64,000 nucleotides of DNA from Cafeteria roenbergensis. Lineage: Eukaryota > Sar > Bigyra > Bicosoecida > Cafeteriaceae. Numbering within the stretch: position 1 is the stretch's first letter; each line of letters opens with the position of its first letter. Below the pieces are notes generated by a model. It had not been told where the DNA came from, did not search any database, and saw nothing but the letters and a program-made list of their open reading frames with translations. The DNA lies in the NCBI GenBank assembly GCA_008330645.1, contig VLTN01000006.1:558001-622000 (forward strand), read 5' to 3'. Positions 55,101-64,000 of the stretch are shown one piece after another. The position numbers and the translations under genes are program-made.

Positions 55101-58100
55101 CAGGCGCAGCGTGGAGAACACGACCCACTTGGAGACGAAGAGGACGCCGACCGCCGCCACCAGGGCGAGCAGCGCCAGCTGGAAGCCGACTGTGGTGCGC
55201 TTCACCACAGGCAGGTCCGTGCGGTGGACCTCCCTCGCGTTGAGCGCGCGCTGGCGGCGACGCACGATGTCGGAGCTCGTCAGGTTGCTCGAGGAGCCGA
55301 CCGAGCCGGCGCCCCCACCGTTGTCGCTGGACCGCTCCATCTCGGCCTCGGCCGCGGCAATCATGTTCATCGACATGGTGGACCCGCTTGCCACGCTGCC
55401 GGCCACTCTGCCCCCGGCCCTGTCCTCCCCGTTGTCGTCCACGTCCTCAGACACCCGCACGTAGGCGGCGCCCAAAACGTCGCACCGGACGTTGATGAGA
55501 AAGATGCCGTAGGCCCTGGCAACCGTGCGCGCCTGGGGGTGGCGCTCCAGCAGCCGCAGGTACTTGCGCTCGGCTCGGTCCGAGATTCGCGCAATGCTCT
55601 GCACGCGGTCAGACACGGTGGAGCCGCGCATGTTCACGCCGTCTGTGGTCTTGTCGCCGAGGGCGCGCCACCACGCCGCCAGGTGCCGCACGGCCTGGGC
55701 GTGGAGCGTCTCCGCGTCGCGCAGCTCCTTGCGAAACTCGATCAGCTCGATGGAGTCCACGGCCCCCTTGCGGCCCATCTGCGCGAGCCTGCGCAGGTCG
55801 AGCACCTTGGTGATCTTGGCGTACGTCACGTAGCGAAGGTCGAACGGGGCGGGCAGGCGCGCGGCGTCCGCCAGCAGCGTGATGGCGAACAAGGTTTGCC
55901 CGTCGGTCGCCCAGTTGAGGAGGAACGTGGCGTACGTGAGCCGGACGAAGACGGACTCCGGGTAGACTCGCAGGGCCTCGTCGAGCAGCGCCCGAGCAAC
56001 CAGGATGTCGCGCGGCCGGGGGCGCCGCAGGAGTGCCCGAACCATCAGCTCCACGTCTGTCTCGGCCGAGAAGAAGCTGTGAGCGTGCTCCGACAGGGAC
56101 CCATGCGCAGGGGGCGGGCGCAGCGGCCGGTCGAGGTCGAGGCCTGAGGGAAGGACGGAGCCTGGGCGAGCGGCCCGGTGCGCTGCCCCGTGCAGCGCCG
56201 AGGGCGTCGCGCCGACCTTGGACGAGGTCCCTCCTCCGCGCCCGCCGCCGCCGGCGCCGCCTCCAGCACTGGAAGTGTCGTGACCGCTGCTGTGATGGCT
56301 GTGGTGGGCGTGATGCCTGGCCCGTCGGGCGTCCCTGTGGCAGCAGCAGAGGCTCCAGAGCGCCCAGCCAATGCCGCGTCGCTCCTCGTCCATGCGAGCC
56401 TGGAGGGCGTGAAGCAGCTCGCCGGACGAAGCGGCCACTACGGCGTCCATGCAGATCCGTTCGCCCTCCGTGACGGCAGAGCCAGTATCGGACGCGCCAT
56501 CGCTCGCGCAAGAGCCGCTGACCTCCCCCGACCCGGCGCCCCTCGTTCCCGAGTGCTGGGGCACCAGCGACGATCGCACGGCCTCCAGGAACTGCTGCTT
56601 GGAGGTGTTTGGAACAGCCTTTCCCTCGGCAGCGGCCGGCTTTGGCGCCTCGACGGGCACAGCGCTGCCTCGCTGCCTGGCGCGAAGCTGGACGTCCGAG
56701 CTCATGTTCGCGTGCCGAGGGAGGCCGATGCCGTGGTGGCCGCCCACCTGAGGCGACTGCTCGTCGCGGCTTGCTCGGCCCGCTGCGGAGCTTATGCCCG
56801 TGCTGGTGAACGGGTCAGCAACCGAGTCGCTCCGGTGCGGGAAGGTAGCCCCGTGCGTCACGCGGGCGGCTTCCTGGTCGGAGGCAGGGCGCCCCTCGCG
56901 GTGCCCAACGGCCCGGTCGCTCTCCGCTTGCCGCGACAGCACCGGGACCTCGTGGGCTTGGTGGGAGCCGGCCCGGGAGTCCAGGCTCTTGAGGTTGTGG
57001 TGTCCGGGTGGCTGCCTACTGGAAGCGCCTGCGGCCTCGGGTGGGCCAGTGCGCTCACGCCTTGTTGCGTCGGCGGCGGCCCGTGCCTGCCTGTGCTCCG
57101 CCCGGCCCTCCTCGTCGATGGCCTTCGCGTCGGTGCTGACCACCTGCAGCCCTGCGCTCCCCTCCGATTCGTGGCTTGTGGCCCCGTCCTCCCTATGCTC
57201 TGGAATGGGCCGTGTGATGTCCAGGCGAGGCCTGGCGACGCCCCCGCCGCTGCCCATGCCGGAGTCCACGTCCCCGTCGTCGGGCTGTTGCACGCTGGCT
57301 GACGCAGCGGCGCCTGCCGCCCCCGGTTTGCAGCGAGGTCGCATCGCGCCCTCGGGGATGATGACCCTCCCTTGGTCCGGCCGCTGCGACCCCCCTAGCG
57401 TCTCGACCCCGATCACCACCTTTGGCTGGGGGAGCCGGCCCACCTGCTCCATCATTGCGCCGTACCTGGCGCGGTTCCGCTTGGCCTCTTGCTCGTGGTG
57501 CCGGTGCTGCCGGCGCAGCGCCACGAGCGTCGCGTCTTCCGCTGCGAGCCTCATGCCGCGGTCCCGCGCCCACCCGCAAATCCAGCCGACCGCAAACGCG
57601 CCAAAGCTTCCCAAAAGCCACGCCCTCGCCACCTCCTTCACGTCCACTTCGGACACGCTGTTGTCTCGCATCACGGCAAGAGCAAAGCCCCCCAAAGCGA
57701 GCCAGGCGCTGATGGCCGCCTTCCCCAGGCGCACCTGGGTCATCCACAGGATGTAGTACGGCATCTGCCTCACGCTCAGCAAAAACAGGCCCTGCGAGGG
57801 GGGGCAGCCGCACGAGGGCGAGGAGGCCGTGCGAGGCTGAGCGGCGTGCCCGGGGGGCAGCCTCAGACTGGGCGCGGAGCTGCGCCGGGAGCGGTGGCGG
57901 CGAGGCGGGGCCGCTGCCGCGGACGCGATGTGCTCACCGTGTATGCGACTGCGGTGATTGCCGTGAGACCGAGGCGCGACTGCTCTGACGCGAACAGGCT
58001 GATGTACACGAGGAGCGTCCTCGCCATCGTGTCCAGCAGTTCCGCGCGGGCCAGGGCCTTGGCCTCCACGTTGCCCGAGGTCGGCGCGTCGTCAAAGTAC

Positions 58101-58765
58101 ACTGCCTGCATCACCAGCGCGAAGGGGACGAAAAGCAACACCACCACGAGCGAGACCGCAAACAGCGCGCCGTGGCTGGCGCCCCAGCACTCCGGCGCCT
58201 CTTCCTTGTACGCCTGCACCATGGCGTCGCAGGACATGAAAACGGATGCGGACTCGAGCAGCGGAATGTACAGCGCAGTCAGCGCCACCGTGACGAAGGC
58301 GCGGAGTGTTCTCAGCGGCCACACGGAGCCGGTAACCCCGATGGCCACGCGCCACACAACCAGGCCCGTGTTTGCCAGCGCCAAGGACATCACGGCAAGG
58401 CTGAGGGCCCAGACGGTGAAGGCGACCGCCCAGCCGACGACCATGATGCGCAGCAAGCGTGTCACCGAGAGCACGGAAGTCCAGCTCAGAAAGTCAAAGC
58501 TCCAGCCAAGCTCCGGGCTGGTCAGAATGCCCGCGACTTGCACCGCGTCGGTGAGCAGGAGCAGGATGGACAAGGTGTTCTGGCCGCGAGTCACCTTCTT
58601 GGTCTGCTCGGTCATCAGGCGCAAAAGCCTAAAAATCACGGCGCGGACACGGTCTCCCGCGAGCGGCGTGACGCTCCCCGACGTGGCAGCCTGCAGCTGG
58701 GCCACCATCTCGTCCAGGTCAGCGCCCTCGGACGCGCGGGCCAGGTCGTCTTGCACGGCTGCCAT
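52125..58765 (-). CDS. TmcB-like giant multi-pass membrane protein
   Basis: Two exons, 58765-57938 and 57791-52125, give 2,164 residues. The phase-0 join ACG|GTGAGC to CGCAG|GGCCTG merges two open frames into one hydrophobic segment (ITAVAYT to GLFLLSVRQMPYYILWM). The N-terminus has several TM helices (TLSILLLLTDAVQVAGILTS, RAFVTVALTALYIPLLESAS, LFAVSLVVVLLFVPFALVMQ). After a long disordered region a TPR/HAT-like helical part follows (ARALLDEALRVYPESVFVRL, RKYLRLLERHPQARTVARAY). More TM helices flank extracellular-type loops (TTVGFQLALLALVAAVGVLF, QSLIDSVVLGLKLITLLVLG, LRVLGVLSLLVIGQVVEFWL). This layout resembles the 'Tiny macrocysts' TmcB/TmcC proteins expanded in ciliates, amoebae and algae, whose function is unknown. 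The start at 58765 is uncertain; an upstream exon is possible. Confidence 0.72.
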
Positions 58766-59486
58766 CGCGCGTGCCTGCTGTTGAACCAGCGCGTCGGCTC
58801 CTGCCGCCAAGTCTCCGCGCGAGCTGCGGGGCCAGCCGTCCGCAACAACTTGTCTCCACAGCCCGGCGCGCTGCCTCCGGCCGCGGTCCTGCCCCCCGCC
58901 AGGGCGGCCGGCAGCGAGTGCGCAGCGTCGCGCGGCAACTGCGAACGCCTCCTTTCCGATCGCAACGCACTGCTCTGGAGCAACATGCTCGGCCCGAGTC
59001 AGACATCTGTCACGGCCGGCGTTTTGCTCAATCCCCTGGCCGGCCGGCCTCTGCTGCAGCGAAAAGGCCCGCCCCGGCAGCCTCCCCTGCCCTGCCCCGC
59101 TGGCCGACAGCAATATCGACAACAAAAGCAACAGGCAACGACTCGGCGGGCACAGCTTGCTGGCTTCGCCGGGGCCGGGCGGTTGCCGGCGCGAGGGCAG
59201 GCAGCAAACTCGAGTTTGCCTGCTGGCAGGCGCAAGCGGCCTTGGCGCCTCGCTGTGTCATTGCGATTGTGTGCTTGTGGCGGTGGGGAGGGGGCATCGC
59301 TGGGGTCGTGGGGGGCAGCGGGGCGGGGCGCCAGCGTCAGCGGGCGGGCGTTCGGGCGGCACGCGAAGCCAGCACGCGTCGCTGCAACGCAATACCCCCA
59401 AGCTCGCAGCTGCTGCGGGGCGCGGGGCGCGAGGCGCGGGCGTGAATCAATCAGGTTTGGGAGGGAAAGCATGCGCGTCGCCAGCC
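58766..59486. other. Same-strand intergenic region
   Basis: 721 bases between the LETM1 stop and the chosen TmcB-like start, both on the minus strand. The reading frame stays open into it, so an N-terminal extension of the TmcB-like protein is possible. It contains a perfect 16-bp palindrome at 59204-59219. No other feature was recognised. Confidence 0.4.
59204..59219. repeat. Perfect 16-bp palindrome
   Basis: GCAAACTCGAGTTTGC reads the same on both strands and lies between LETM1 and the TmcB-like gene. It could be a dimeric protein-binding site or chance. Confidence 0.5.
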
Positions 59487-62400
59487 TCAGCGGCGCGAGT
59501 CCAGGTCTTCTGCTGCGGCTGCCGCGGCCGAAGAGGCGCGCTTTGCGGCAGCCGTGCTGGCCTCGGCAGCGCGCAAGACGGCCTGACGCTCAGCCTCGTC
59601 GTCGTAATCGTCCTCGTCCTCGTCGTCGCTGTTGGCGTTGGCCGCTTGGGCGGTGGAGGAGGCCTCGCCCTCCTCGTCGATGTCCCCGCGGGCCTGGTCC
59701 ACTGCCCTGCGCACCTCCCCGGGGTGCATCCAGTCCGCCTCCGCCTCGGCCTGAGCGCGGAGCTGCGCGTAGCGCTTCACCTCCTCGATGGTGATGGCGC
59801 CATCGCGGTCGGCGTCGAGCCGCTTGACGATGGCGGCGGCTGCGCTCTCCATGTTCTTGTTTCCGAGCACGTCCATGATCGCCTTCTGCAGCTCCTCCGC
59901 GGACACGATGCCGTCGCGGTCCTGGTCGAGCAGCGTCAGCGCGGAGCCCAGCGACTCGTCCGCGGCCTCCAGGTCGTCCTCGAGGCGGTTGAGGAGGTTG
60001 TCCAGGGCGGAGCTGACGCGCGTGTTGGCAGTGTCCTTGCCGAGCTTGGCCGCAGCGTCGTGGGCGCCGTCGCCGTGCTCGTCGTGGGCCCCGGCCTTGA
60101 CAGTCTTGGCCGCGTCGATGCGGCCGCGGGCAAGCATCTCGCTGGCCTCGATGCGCAGCCGGGCAGCCTTGATCCGAGAGATGCTGGCGCGCTCGTGCTG
60201 CAGCGCCGTGGCGCTGGCCATGGCCAGGAGGGCCTCCGCCTCCTCCTTTCCGAGCTCCAGCAGGTCAGCGGCCACCGAGTCGTCGTCGTCGGCGGTGGGG
60301 GGAGGCATCCCGCGCTCGGCGTCGGCCGAGGACTGCAGCCGGGAGGCGGCATCCACCAGGGCGCGGATGCCGGAGTCGCCGCTGAGGGCGGCCATGAGCT
60401 CCGGGTCGACGGGCGTGCCGGCGCCGTCGTCCCCCTCCTCGTCGTCCGCGGCCGAGGCCGCAGACCCCTCCTTGGCAGCTCGGCGCTTCCTCCTGCGCCG
60501 GGCAACCGCCTCGGCCATCTCGCCGGCAGCCACCTTGCGAAGCTCCACGTACGCCTCCTTGGCCTTCTGGCCGGCTGCAGCGGCCGCTTGCGCGGTGCTG
60601 GAGGCTGCCACGATCGCGGCGGCGAGCTGCTCCTCGTCGCCCGAGCGGCGCACGCCCTCCACAGCGTTGGCCTTCTCCTCCGCTTCCTTGGCGAGCGAGT
60701 GGGCGGTGGCCGCGGCCTCCTTGGCGCGCCGCTCCATCTCGATGAGCTCGTTCTCGCGCTCCAGGGAGCGCAGCCGCATTTGCCTGACAGCGAGGCCGTC
60801 GCCGTCGGCGCCGCCGTCCACGGCGCCGAGGAGCGCCTCCTCCACGATGGTGCTGCCCAGGTGGGCGATGGAGTCCTGGAGGGCGCGCTCCATGTTGGTG
60901 GAGGGAGCGACGGGGGCCGCGGCGGGGGCGGGCGCGTCTGCCTTCGACTTGGGCTTGGAGGGCGCGGGCTGGGCGGCGGAGGCCGGCTGGGCGGAGGGGG
61001 TCGCCGGCGAGGCCTCCTTGGTCGAGGGCGCGGCAAAGGTCAGGGCGCGGGAGAGGATGAGGAGGGAGAGGGGCACCTCCTTGCGCGTGGACAGGTCGAG
61101 CCACTGCTCGAGCTGGTCGCGCAGACCGCCCTCCGTGAGGCCCGTGGAGCGCATGCCGCGCTCGCGGCATGCCTCGGCGAGCTCCTCCTTGGAGAGCGCC
61201 TCGAGCCCCTCGCGCTTGATCTCCGTGTCGTCGACCTTGATGGCCTTGATGCGCGAGCGGAGCTGGTAGCGGAGGAAGCCGTCCGTGCCGTAGGTGGCCA
61301 GGCCCAGGAAGCGCGCCATCGCCATGAGCTCGTGGCGGCCCACGTTCTCGAGGGTCAGCTCGTCCTTGAACAGGCGGGAGACCTGCACGATGTCCGCGGC
61401 CTCGAGAACGCGGCCGGCGCGTGCGCCCTGAACCAGCTCCACGAGCTTGGAGCTCGCTGTGGAGTCGGCCTGGTCGCCCGCCTTGCCGGGGCCCGCCTTG
61501 GTCCCCATGAACTCCATCGTGTCCTGAAGGAAGGTGGCGAGCTCCACGCGCATCTGCAGCGCCTTCTTCTGCTCTGCGGCCTTGGCGTCCTGGGTCTTGA
61601 ACGTCGAGGGGAGGAGGTCAGGGTAGATCTTCAGCGCGATGGGGATGAGAGCCTCCCCGCCCGGCACGATGATGAAGATGGAAAAGGGCACCAGCCGGAA
61701 CAGGTCCGACGTGGTGCGCATCAGCTGGCGGCGCTCGCGGCGCGTGAGCTGCTTGCCGTTGAGCACCCGCTTGACGAGGCCGTAGGCCGTTTTCGCGTCC
61801 ACGCCCAGGAGCTTGAAGCCCAGGTAGTAGTGCTGCGCCTCGTGCTTGATGGCGTCCCAGATGTAGTTCATGCGCGCCTTGAACTTGGGCCTGTCGGTGA
61901 TGGCCCACATCATCGTCTGCGCCGGGTACTTGATCAGGTACTCGGCCACAAACTTGGTGATGACTCCTGGCAGCGTCTTGAGCGCCTCGCGCGTCTTGGC
62001 CCACATGGTCGCGAGGTTGATCCCCGCGTCGCGGATGGAGGCCGGGGCCTGCGGGCGAGACGTCATGGCCGAGGCGGCGCGCGCCGCGAACTGCTCGGCG
62101 GTGGATGCCGCCTTGGCCGTCTTGGCGTCCGCCGCTGCGCTCTCCGCCGCGGCAGTCGACCCGACCTCGTTCTGGATGGGCGGGGGAGGCACCGCTCCGT
62201 CCTCGGCAGCAGGCTTGGCGGGCGTGCTCGTCGCCGCAGGGCGAGGGGCCTCGCTGGCTGCGGCGGGCTTCCGGTCAGCAACTGACGCTTCCGTCGAGAG
62301 CATGCGCCGCGCGTAGTCGAGCGCCGGAGTCGGCATCGCCGAGAGCTGCAACCTCCCTGCCCCGGGGAGGCGCGAAGCGGTGCCGAGCGCAAGGCGGGCG

Positions 62401-62501
62401 CTGCGCAGGCGGAGCTCCGTCAGGGCCGGAGGCGCCGGGGCAGGACTCCTCGTTGCGGAAGAGATGGGGCGCGCCGCCACAAAGCAGGCAGCGCGAGGCA
62501 T
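59487..62501 (-). CDS. LETM1: LETM1 mitochondrial inner-membrane cation transporter
   Basis: One exon of 1,004 residues from the ATG at 62501; another ATG at 62630 is in frame. The N-terminus (MPRAACFVAARPISSATRS) is Arg/Ala/Ser-rich without acids, as in a mitochondrial presequence. The LETM1 core runs from about 180 to 420: KYPAQTMMWAITDRPKFKAR, then the membrane segment RLVPFSIFIIVPGGEALIPI with its family-typical Pro, then LPSTF. A ribosome-binding-like helical region and coiled coils follow. Two adjacent canonical EF-hand loops lie near 857 and 895 (DQDRDGIVSAEE, DADRDGAITIEE). LETM1 mediates K+/H+ or Ca2+/H+ exchange and controls matrix volume. It ends in an acidic and Ala-rich tail. Confidence 0.92.
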   Translation of the reverse strand: MPRAACFVAARPISSATRSPAPAPPALTELRLRSARLALGTASRLPGAGRLQLSAMPTPALDYARRMLSTEASVADRKPAAASEAPRPAATSTPAKPAAEDGAVPPPPIQNEVGSTAAAESAAADAKTAKAASTAEQFAARAASAMTSRPQAPASIRDAGINLATMWAKTREALKTLPGVITKFVAEYLIKYPAQTMMWAITDRPKFKARMNYIWDAIKHEAQHYYLGFKLLGVDAKTAYGLVKRVLNGKQLTRRERRQLMRTTSDLFRLVPFSIFIIVPGGEALIPIALKIYPDLLPSTFKTQDAKAAEQKKALQMRVELATFLQDTMEFMGTKAGPGKAGDQADSTASSKLVELVQGARAGRVLEAADIVQVSRLFKDELTLENVGRHELMAMARFLGLATYGTDGFLRYQLRSRIKAIKVDDTEIKREGLEALSKEELAEACRERGMRSTGLTEGGLRDQLEQWLDLSTRKEVPLSLLILSRALTFAAPSTKEASPATPSAQPASAAQPAPSKPKSKADAPAPAAAPVAPSTNMERALQDSIAHLGSTIVEEALLGAVDGGADGDGLAVRQMRLRSLERENELIEMERRAKEAAATAHSLAKEAEEKANAVEGVRRSGDEEQLAAAIVAASSTAQAAAAAGQKAKEAYVELRKVAAGEMAEAVARRRRKRRAAKEGSAASAADDEEGDDGAGTPVDPELMAALSGDSGIRALVDAASRLQSSADAERGMPPPTADDDDSVAADLLELGKEEAEALLAMASATALQHERASISRIKAARLRIEASEMLARGRIDAAKTVKAGAHDEHGDGAHDAAAKLGKDTANTRVSSALDNLLNRLEDDLEAADESLGSALTLLDQDRDGIVSAEELQKAIMDVLGNKNMESAAAAIVKRLDADRDGAITIEEVKRYAQLRAQAEAEADWMHPGEVRRAVDQARGDIDEEGEASSTAQAANANSDDEDEDDYDDEAERQAVLRAAEASTAAAKRASSAAAAAAEDLDSRR

Positions 62502-63678
62502 TCTGGTCGAGCCAGCCTGCGCGGACGAGAAACGCGCGCGCACGCAGCGAGGAAAACTTCGGTGGCGGGCACGGAGGGCGGGAAGCGGGGGCCGCCTGGG
62601 CCAGGGGCCGCGCGAGCGGGGGCGCGACATGCGGTGCGCCGCTCAAGGGGAACTGGGGAGGGGAGCGGGCAATCTGCGCCATCGGGCACGGCCGCCGAGC
62701 CCCCCCCGCGCAGCCAGCACCGCCCGCAAGCGGCGCTATACTCCGACAGTGGGCCCGTGGTGGCGGACTGGGCCGGGGCCGAGGTCCCTGTCGCCCGTGC
62801 GCCTCGCTCGGAACTCTCGAGCAAGAGCTCGACCGCGCCGCACCGCACGCAACCGAGTCGAAGGGCAGGCCCGGCCCTCCGGGCCTGGCCGCGCGCCGGA
62901 ACCGCCGCCCCCCAATGCGCTGGTTGGGACCGGCGCAGCCCCTGGGAGGGGTTTCCGCACGCGCGGGGCTGCCTGGCAGGTGCGCGCCACAAGCCAGCGA
63001 GGCAATCTGAAGCGGACGCTGTCGGCACGGTGAAGGGCGGCTCGGGGCTGGCTGCCGCGGGAGGCGGAGGCGCGCCCGAGATGGGTGCTCGCACAGAGGC
63101 ACTGGTGGCCGCCTGCCCCGCCTGCCGTCCGGGGCGGGGCGAAAGCGGGGCGCGTTGCTTGTCCCAGCGGCCGGGCTCACCGTGGCTGCACTCCTGGGAA
63201 TGCCGGCAGAGGCCGGCAGGAGGGCGCCCCGAAGCGTCACTGAGCGGGCGGCACGAGCCCGGTGAGAGAGAGCCATGGGGATGCGACCTGGTCTCTGGGC
63301 TAAGCGGGAAAGGGAGGAGCTGCCGTCAGGAAACGCCGGCGGATGAGCGCCGCGAACAGTGCCGCGAGGCGCGTTGGCGTCTGCCGGCGCGGAATGTTTG
63401 CCAAAGCGCATACATGTGCACGGCAAGCGCAATTGCTTCCACGATGGCGCCCGCAGGGCGCCGGCGAGGCGAGGCCGCGCCGCGGCGGCACTTGGTCCGG
63501 CGCCTTGCGGGCGCCCCTGGGCTCGGTCGCTGCCTGGCCTGCGCGCCTGCGTGACAGCCGGGGCCAAGCGCATCCGCGTCGGCCCGCGCCGCACTGACCC
63601 TCCCGGCAGTGCCGCCAAGCGCTTTGCCGTGCTGCCAACGCAGCAGACGCGCGCCGGTGCTGCATGCGGCCCAGGGCG
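62502..63678. other. Large spacer upstream of LETM1
   Basis: 1,177 bases between LETM1 (-) and a possible gene start at the right edge (+). Many open frames cross it, but all are Arg/Gly/Pro/Cys-rich background with no family motif. It may hold both promoters and a 5' UTR intron. It is the longest stretch in the window outside the tRNA array for which I see no gene. Confidence 0.4.
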
Positions 63679-64000
63679 ATGTTCTCTGGATCTGTGCCGG
63701 ACTGGGCCGCTTCGCAGTGGTCGGCGATCGCTGGGTCACTCTCGCGGGCGCCGGCGAGGGCCGGCCAGTCGGGCGGCTGGTCGCAGGGCCGCCAGTCCTT
63801 CTCGCGGGCGGTGGCCGCAGCCTCGGCCGCAGCTGCAGCGGCTGCTCTCGCCGCGATGCCGGGCAGCGCCGCTGAGCCGGCGCAGGAGCCGCAAGCAGGC
63901 TTGGGCGTCTCGCCAGCGGCCGCCGCGCCTCCAGGCCAGCCAGAGGGGCCGGTGGCGGCTGCGCGAGCGCACCCGAGCAGTGCCGGCACTGCAGTTGGCG
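63679..64000 (+). CDS. Possible N-terminus of a gene running off the right edge
   Basis: An open frame starts at the ATG at 63679 and has no stop before the window ends (107 codons). It begins MFSGSVPDWAASQWSAIAGS, an amphipathic pattern with Trp spaced along a helix, followed by an Ala-rich stretch and a Pro/Ala/Gly linker. Amino-acid use resembles the real proteins here (Ala/Ser/Glu/Pro) rather than the Arg-rich shadow frames. Peripheral Golgi or vesicle proteins often begin with similar amphipathic helices, but no family is recognised. Confidence 0.35.
   Translation, partial: MFSGSVPDWAASQWSAIAGSLSRAPARAGQSGGWSQGRQSFSRAVAAASAAAAAAALAAMPGSAAEPAQEPQAGLGVSPAAAAPPGQPEGPVAAARAHPSSAGTAVG

Noticed and set aside
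57863-57937. C-terminal extension of the N-terminal TmcB-like open frame
   Set aside because: The frame reads through a consensus GTGAGC donor into intron sequence; splicing to 57791 gives a continuous membrane helix instead.
59157-62285. A 1,042-codon plus-strand open frame
   Set aside because: It is the Leu/Gly/Val-rich antisense shadow of LETM1.
62502-63678. A protein gene in the large spacer upstream of LETM1
   Set aside because: All open frames are Arg/Gly/Cys/Pro-rich, lack motifs and overlap each other on both strands.
1-64000. Transposons, virus-derived elements and CRISPR arrays
   Set aside because: No transposase, reverse transcriptase, integrase, capsid-like protein, terminal repeats or regularly spaced short repeats were seen; the only sizeable repeat is the tRNA array.

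Overview
The window is very GC-rich nuclear DNA from a unicellular eukaryote. Most genes have one to three exons and the introns are short, mostly about 100-400 bp. Almost every splice junction used here has a GTGAG-type donor and a CGCAG-type acceptor. Homologues of SPATA17 (an IQ-motif cilium/sperm protein) and of a CEP170-type FHA protein suggest a cell with a centrosome and flagellum. Ser/Pro/Thr stalks next to signal-peptide proteins, LETM1, PSMG3, SEC63 and a TmcB-like giant membrane protein fit a GC-rich flagellated protist, for example a stramenopile or haptophyte. The sequence alone does not fix the lineage, and no plastid gene is visible.

Layout, left to right: the 3' part of a coiled-coil gene runs off the left edge (-); SPATA17-like (+); a pepsin-like aspartic protease with a charged repeat tail (-); a 1,753-residue kinase-like protein with an F-box-like stretch (+); a NUDT6-like Nudix hydrolase (-); a twin CX9C mitochondrial protein (+); a CLC chloride channel (-); SEC63 (+); a fringe-like glycosyltransferase (-). 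From about 24.19 to 26.65 kb lies an array of four ~636-bp tandem units, each holding one tRNA-like gene with anticodon GAT, followed by a decayed relative with anticodon GAA. Then come a CEP170-like FHA/coiled-coil protein (-), adenine phosphoribosyltransferase (+), proteasome chaperone PSMG3 (-), an 853-residue Ser/Asp/Ala-rich protein (+), an EGF/thrombospondin surface protein (-), pantothenate kinase (+), a secreted kelch protein (-), a secreted PQQ-like beta-propeller membrane protein (+), STI1/HOP (+), a predicted N-myristoylated orphan (+), a 2,164-residue TmcB-like membrane protein (-), LETM1 (-), and possibly the N-terminus of a further gene at the right edge (+).

The genes alternate strand almost perfectly over the first 43 kb. 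They form head-to-head pairs sharing intergenic spacers of about 140-640 bp, separated by tail-to-tail spacers. Functional themes are proteostasis (SEC63, STI1, PSMG3, aspartic protease), mitochondria (LETM1, twin CX9C, possibly pantothenate kinase), cilium/centrosome (SPATA17, CEP170-like) and cell surface (EGF/TSP, kelch, PQQ-like, glycosyltransferase). I saw no transposon, virus-derived element or CRISPR array. The most unusual feature is the tandem tRNA-Ile(GAT)-like array, since nuclear genomes normally read Ile codons with AAT and TAT anticodons. All exon joins were made by eye from reading-frame continuity, splice consensus and family fit.
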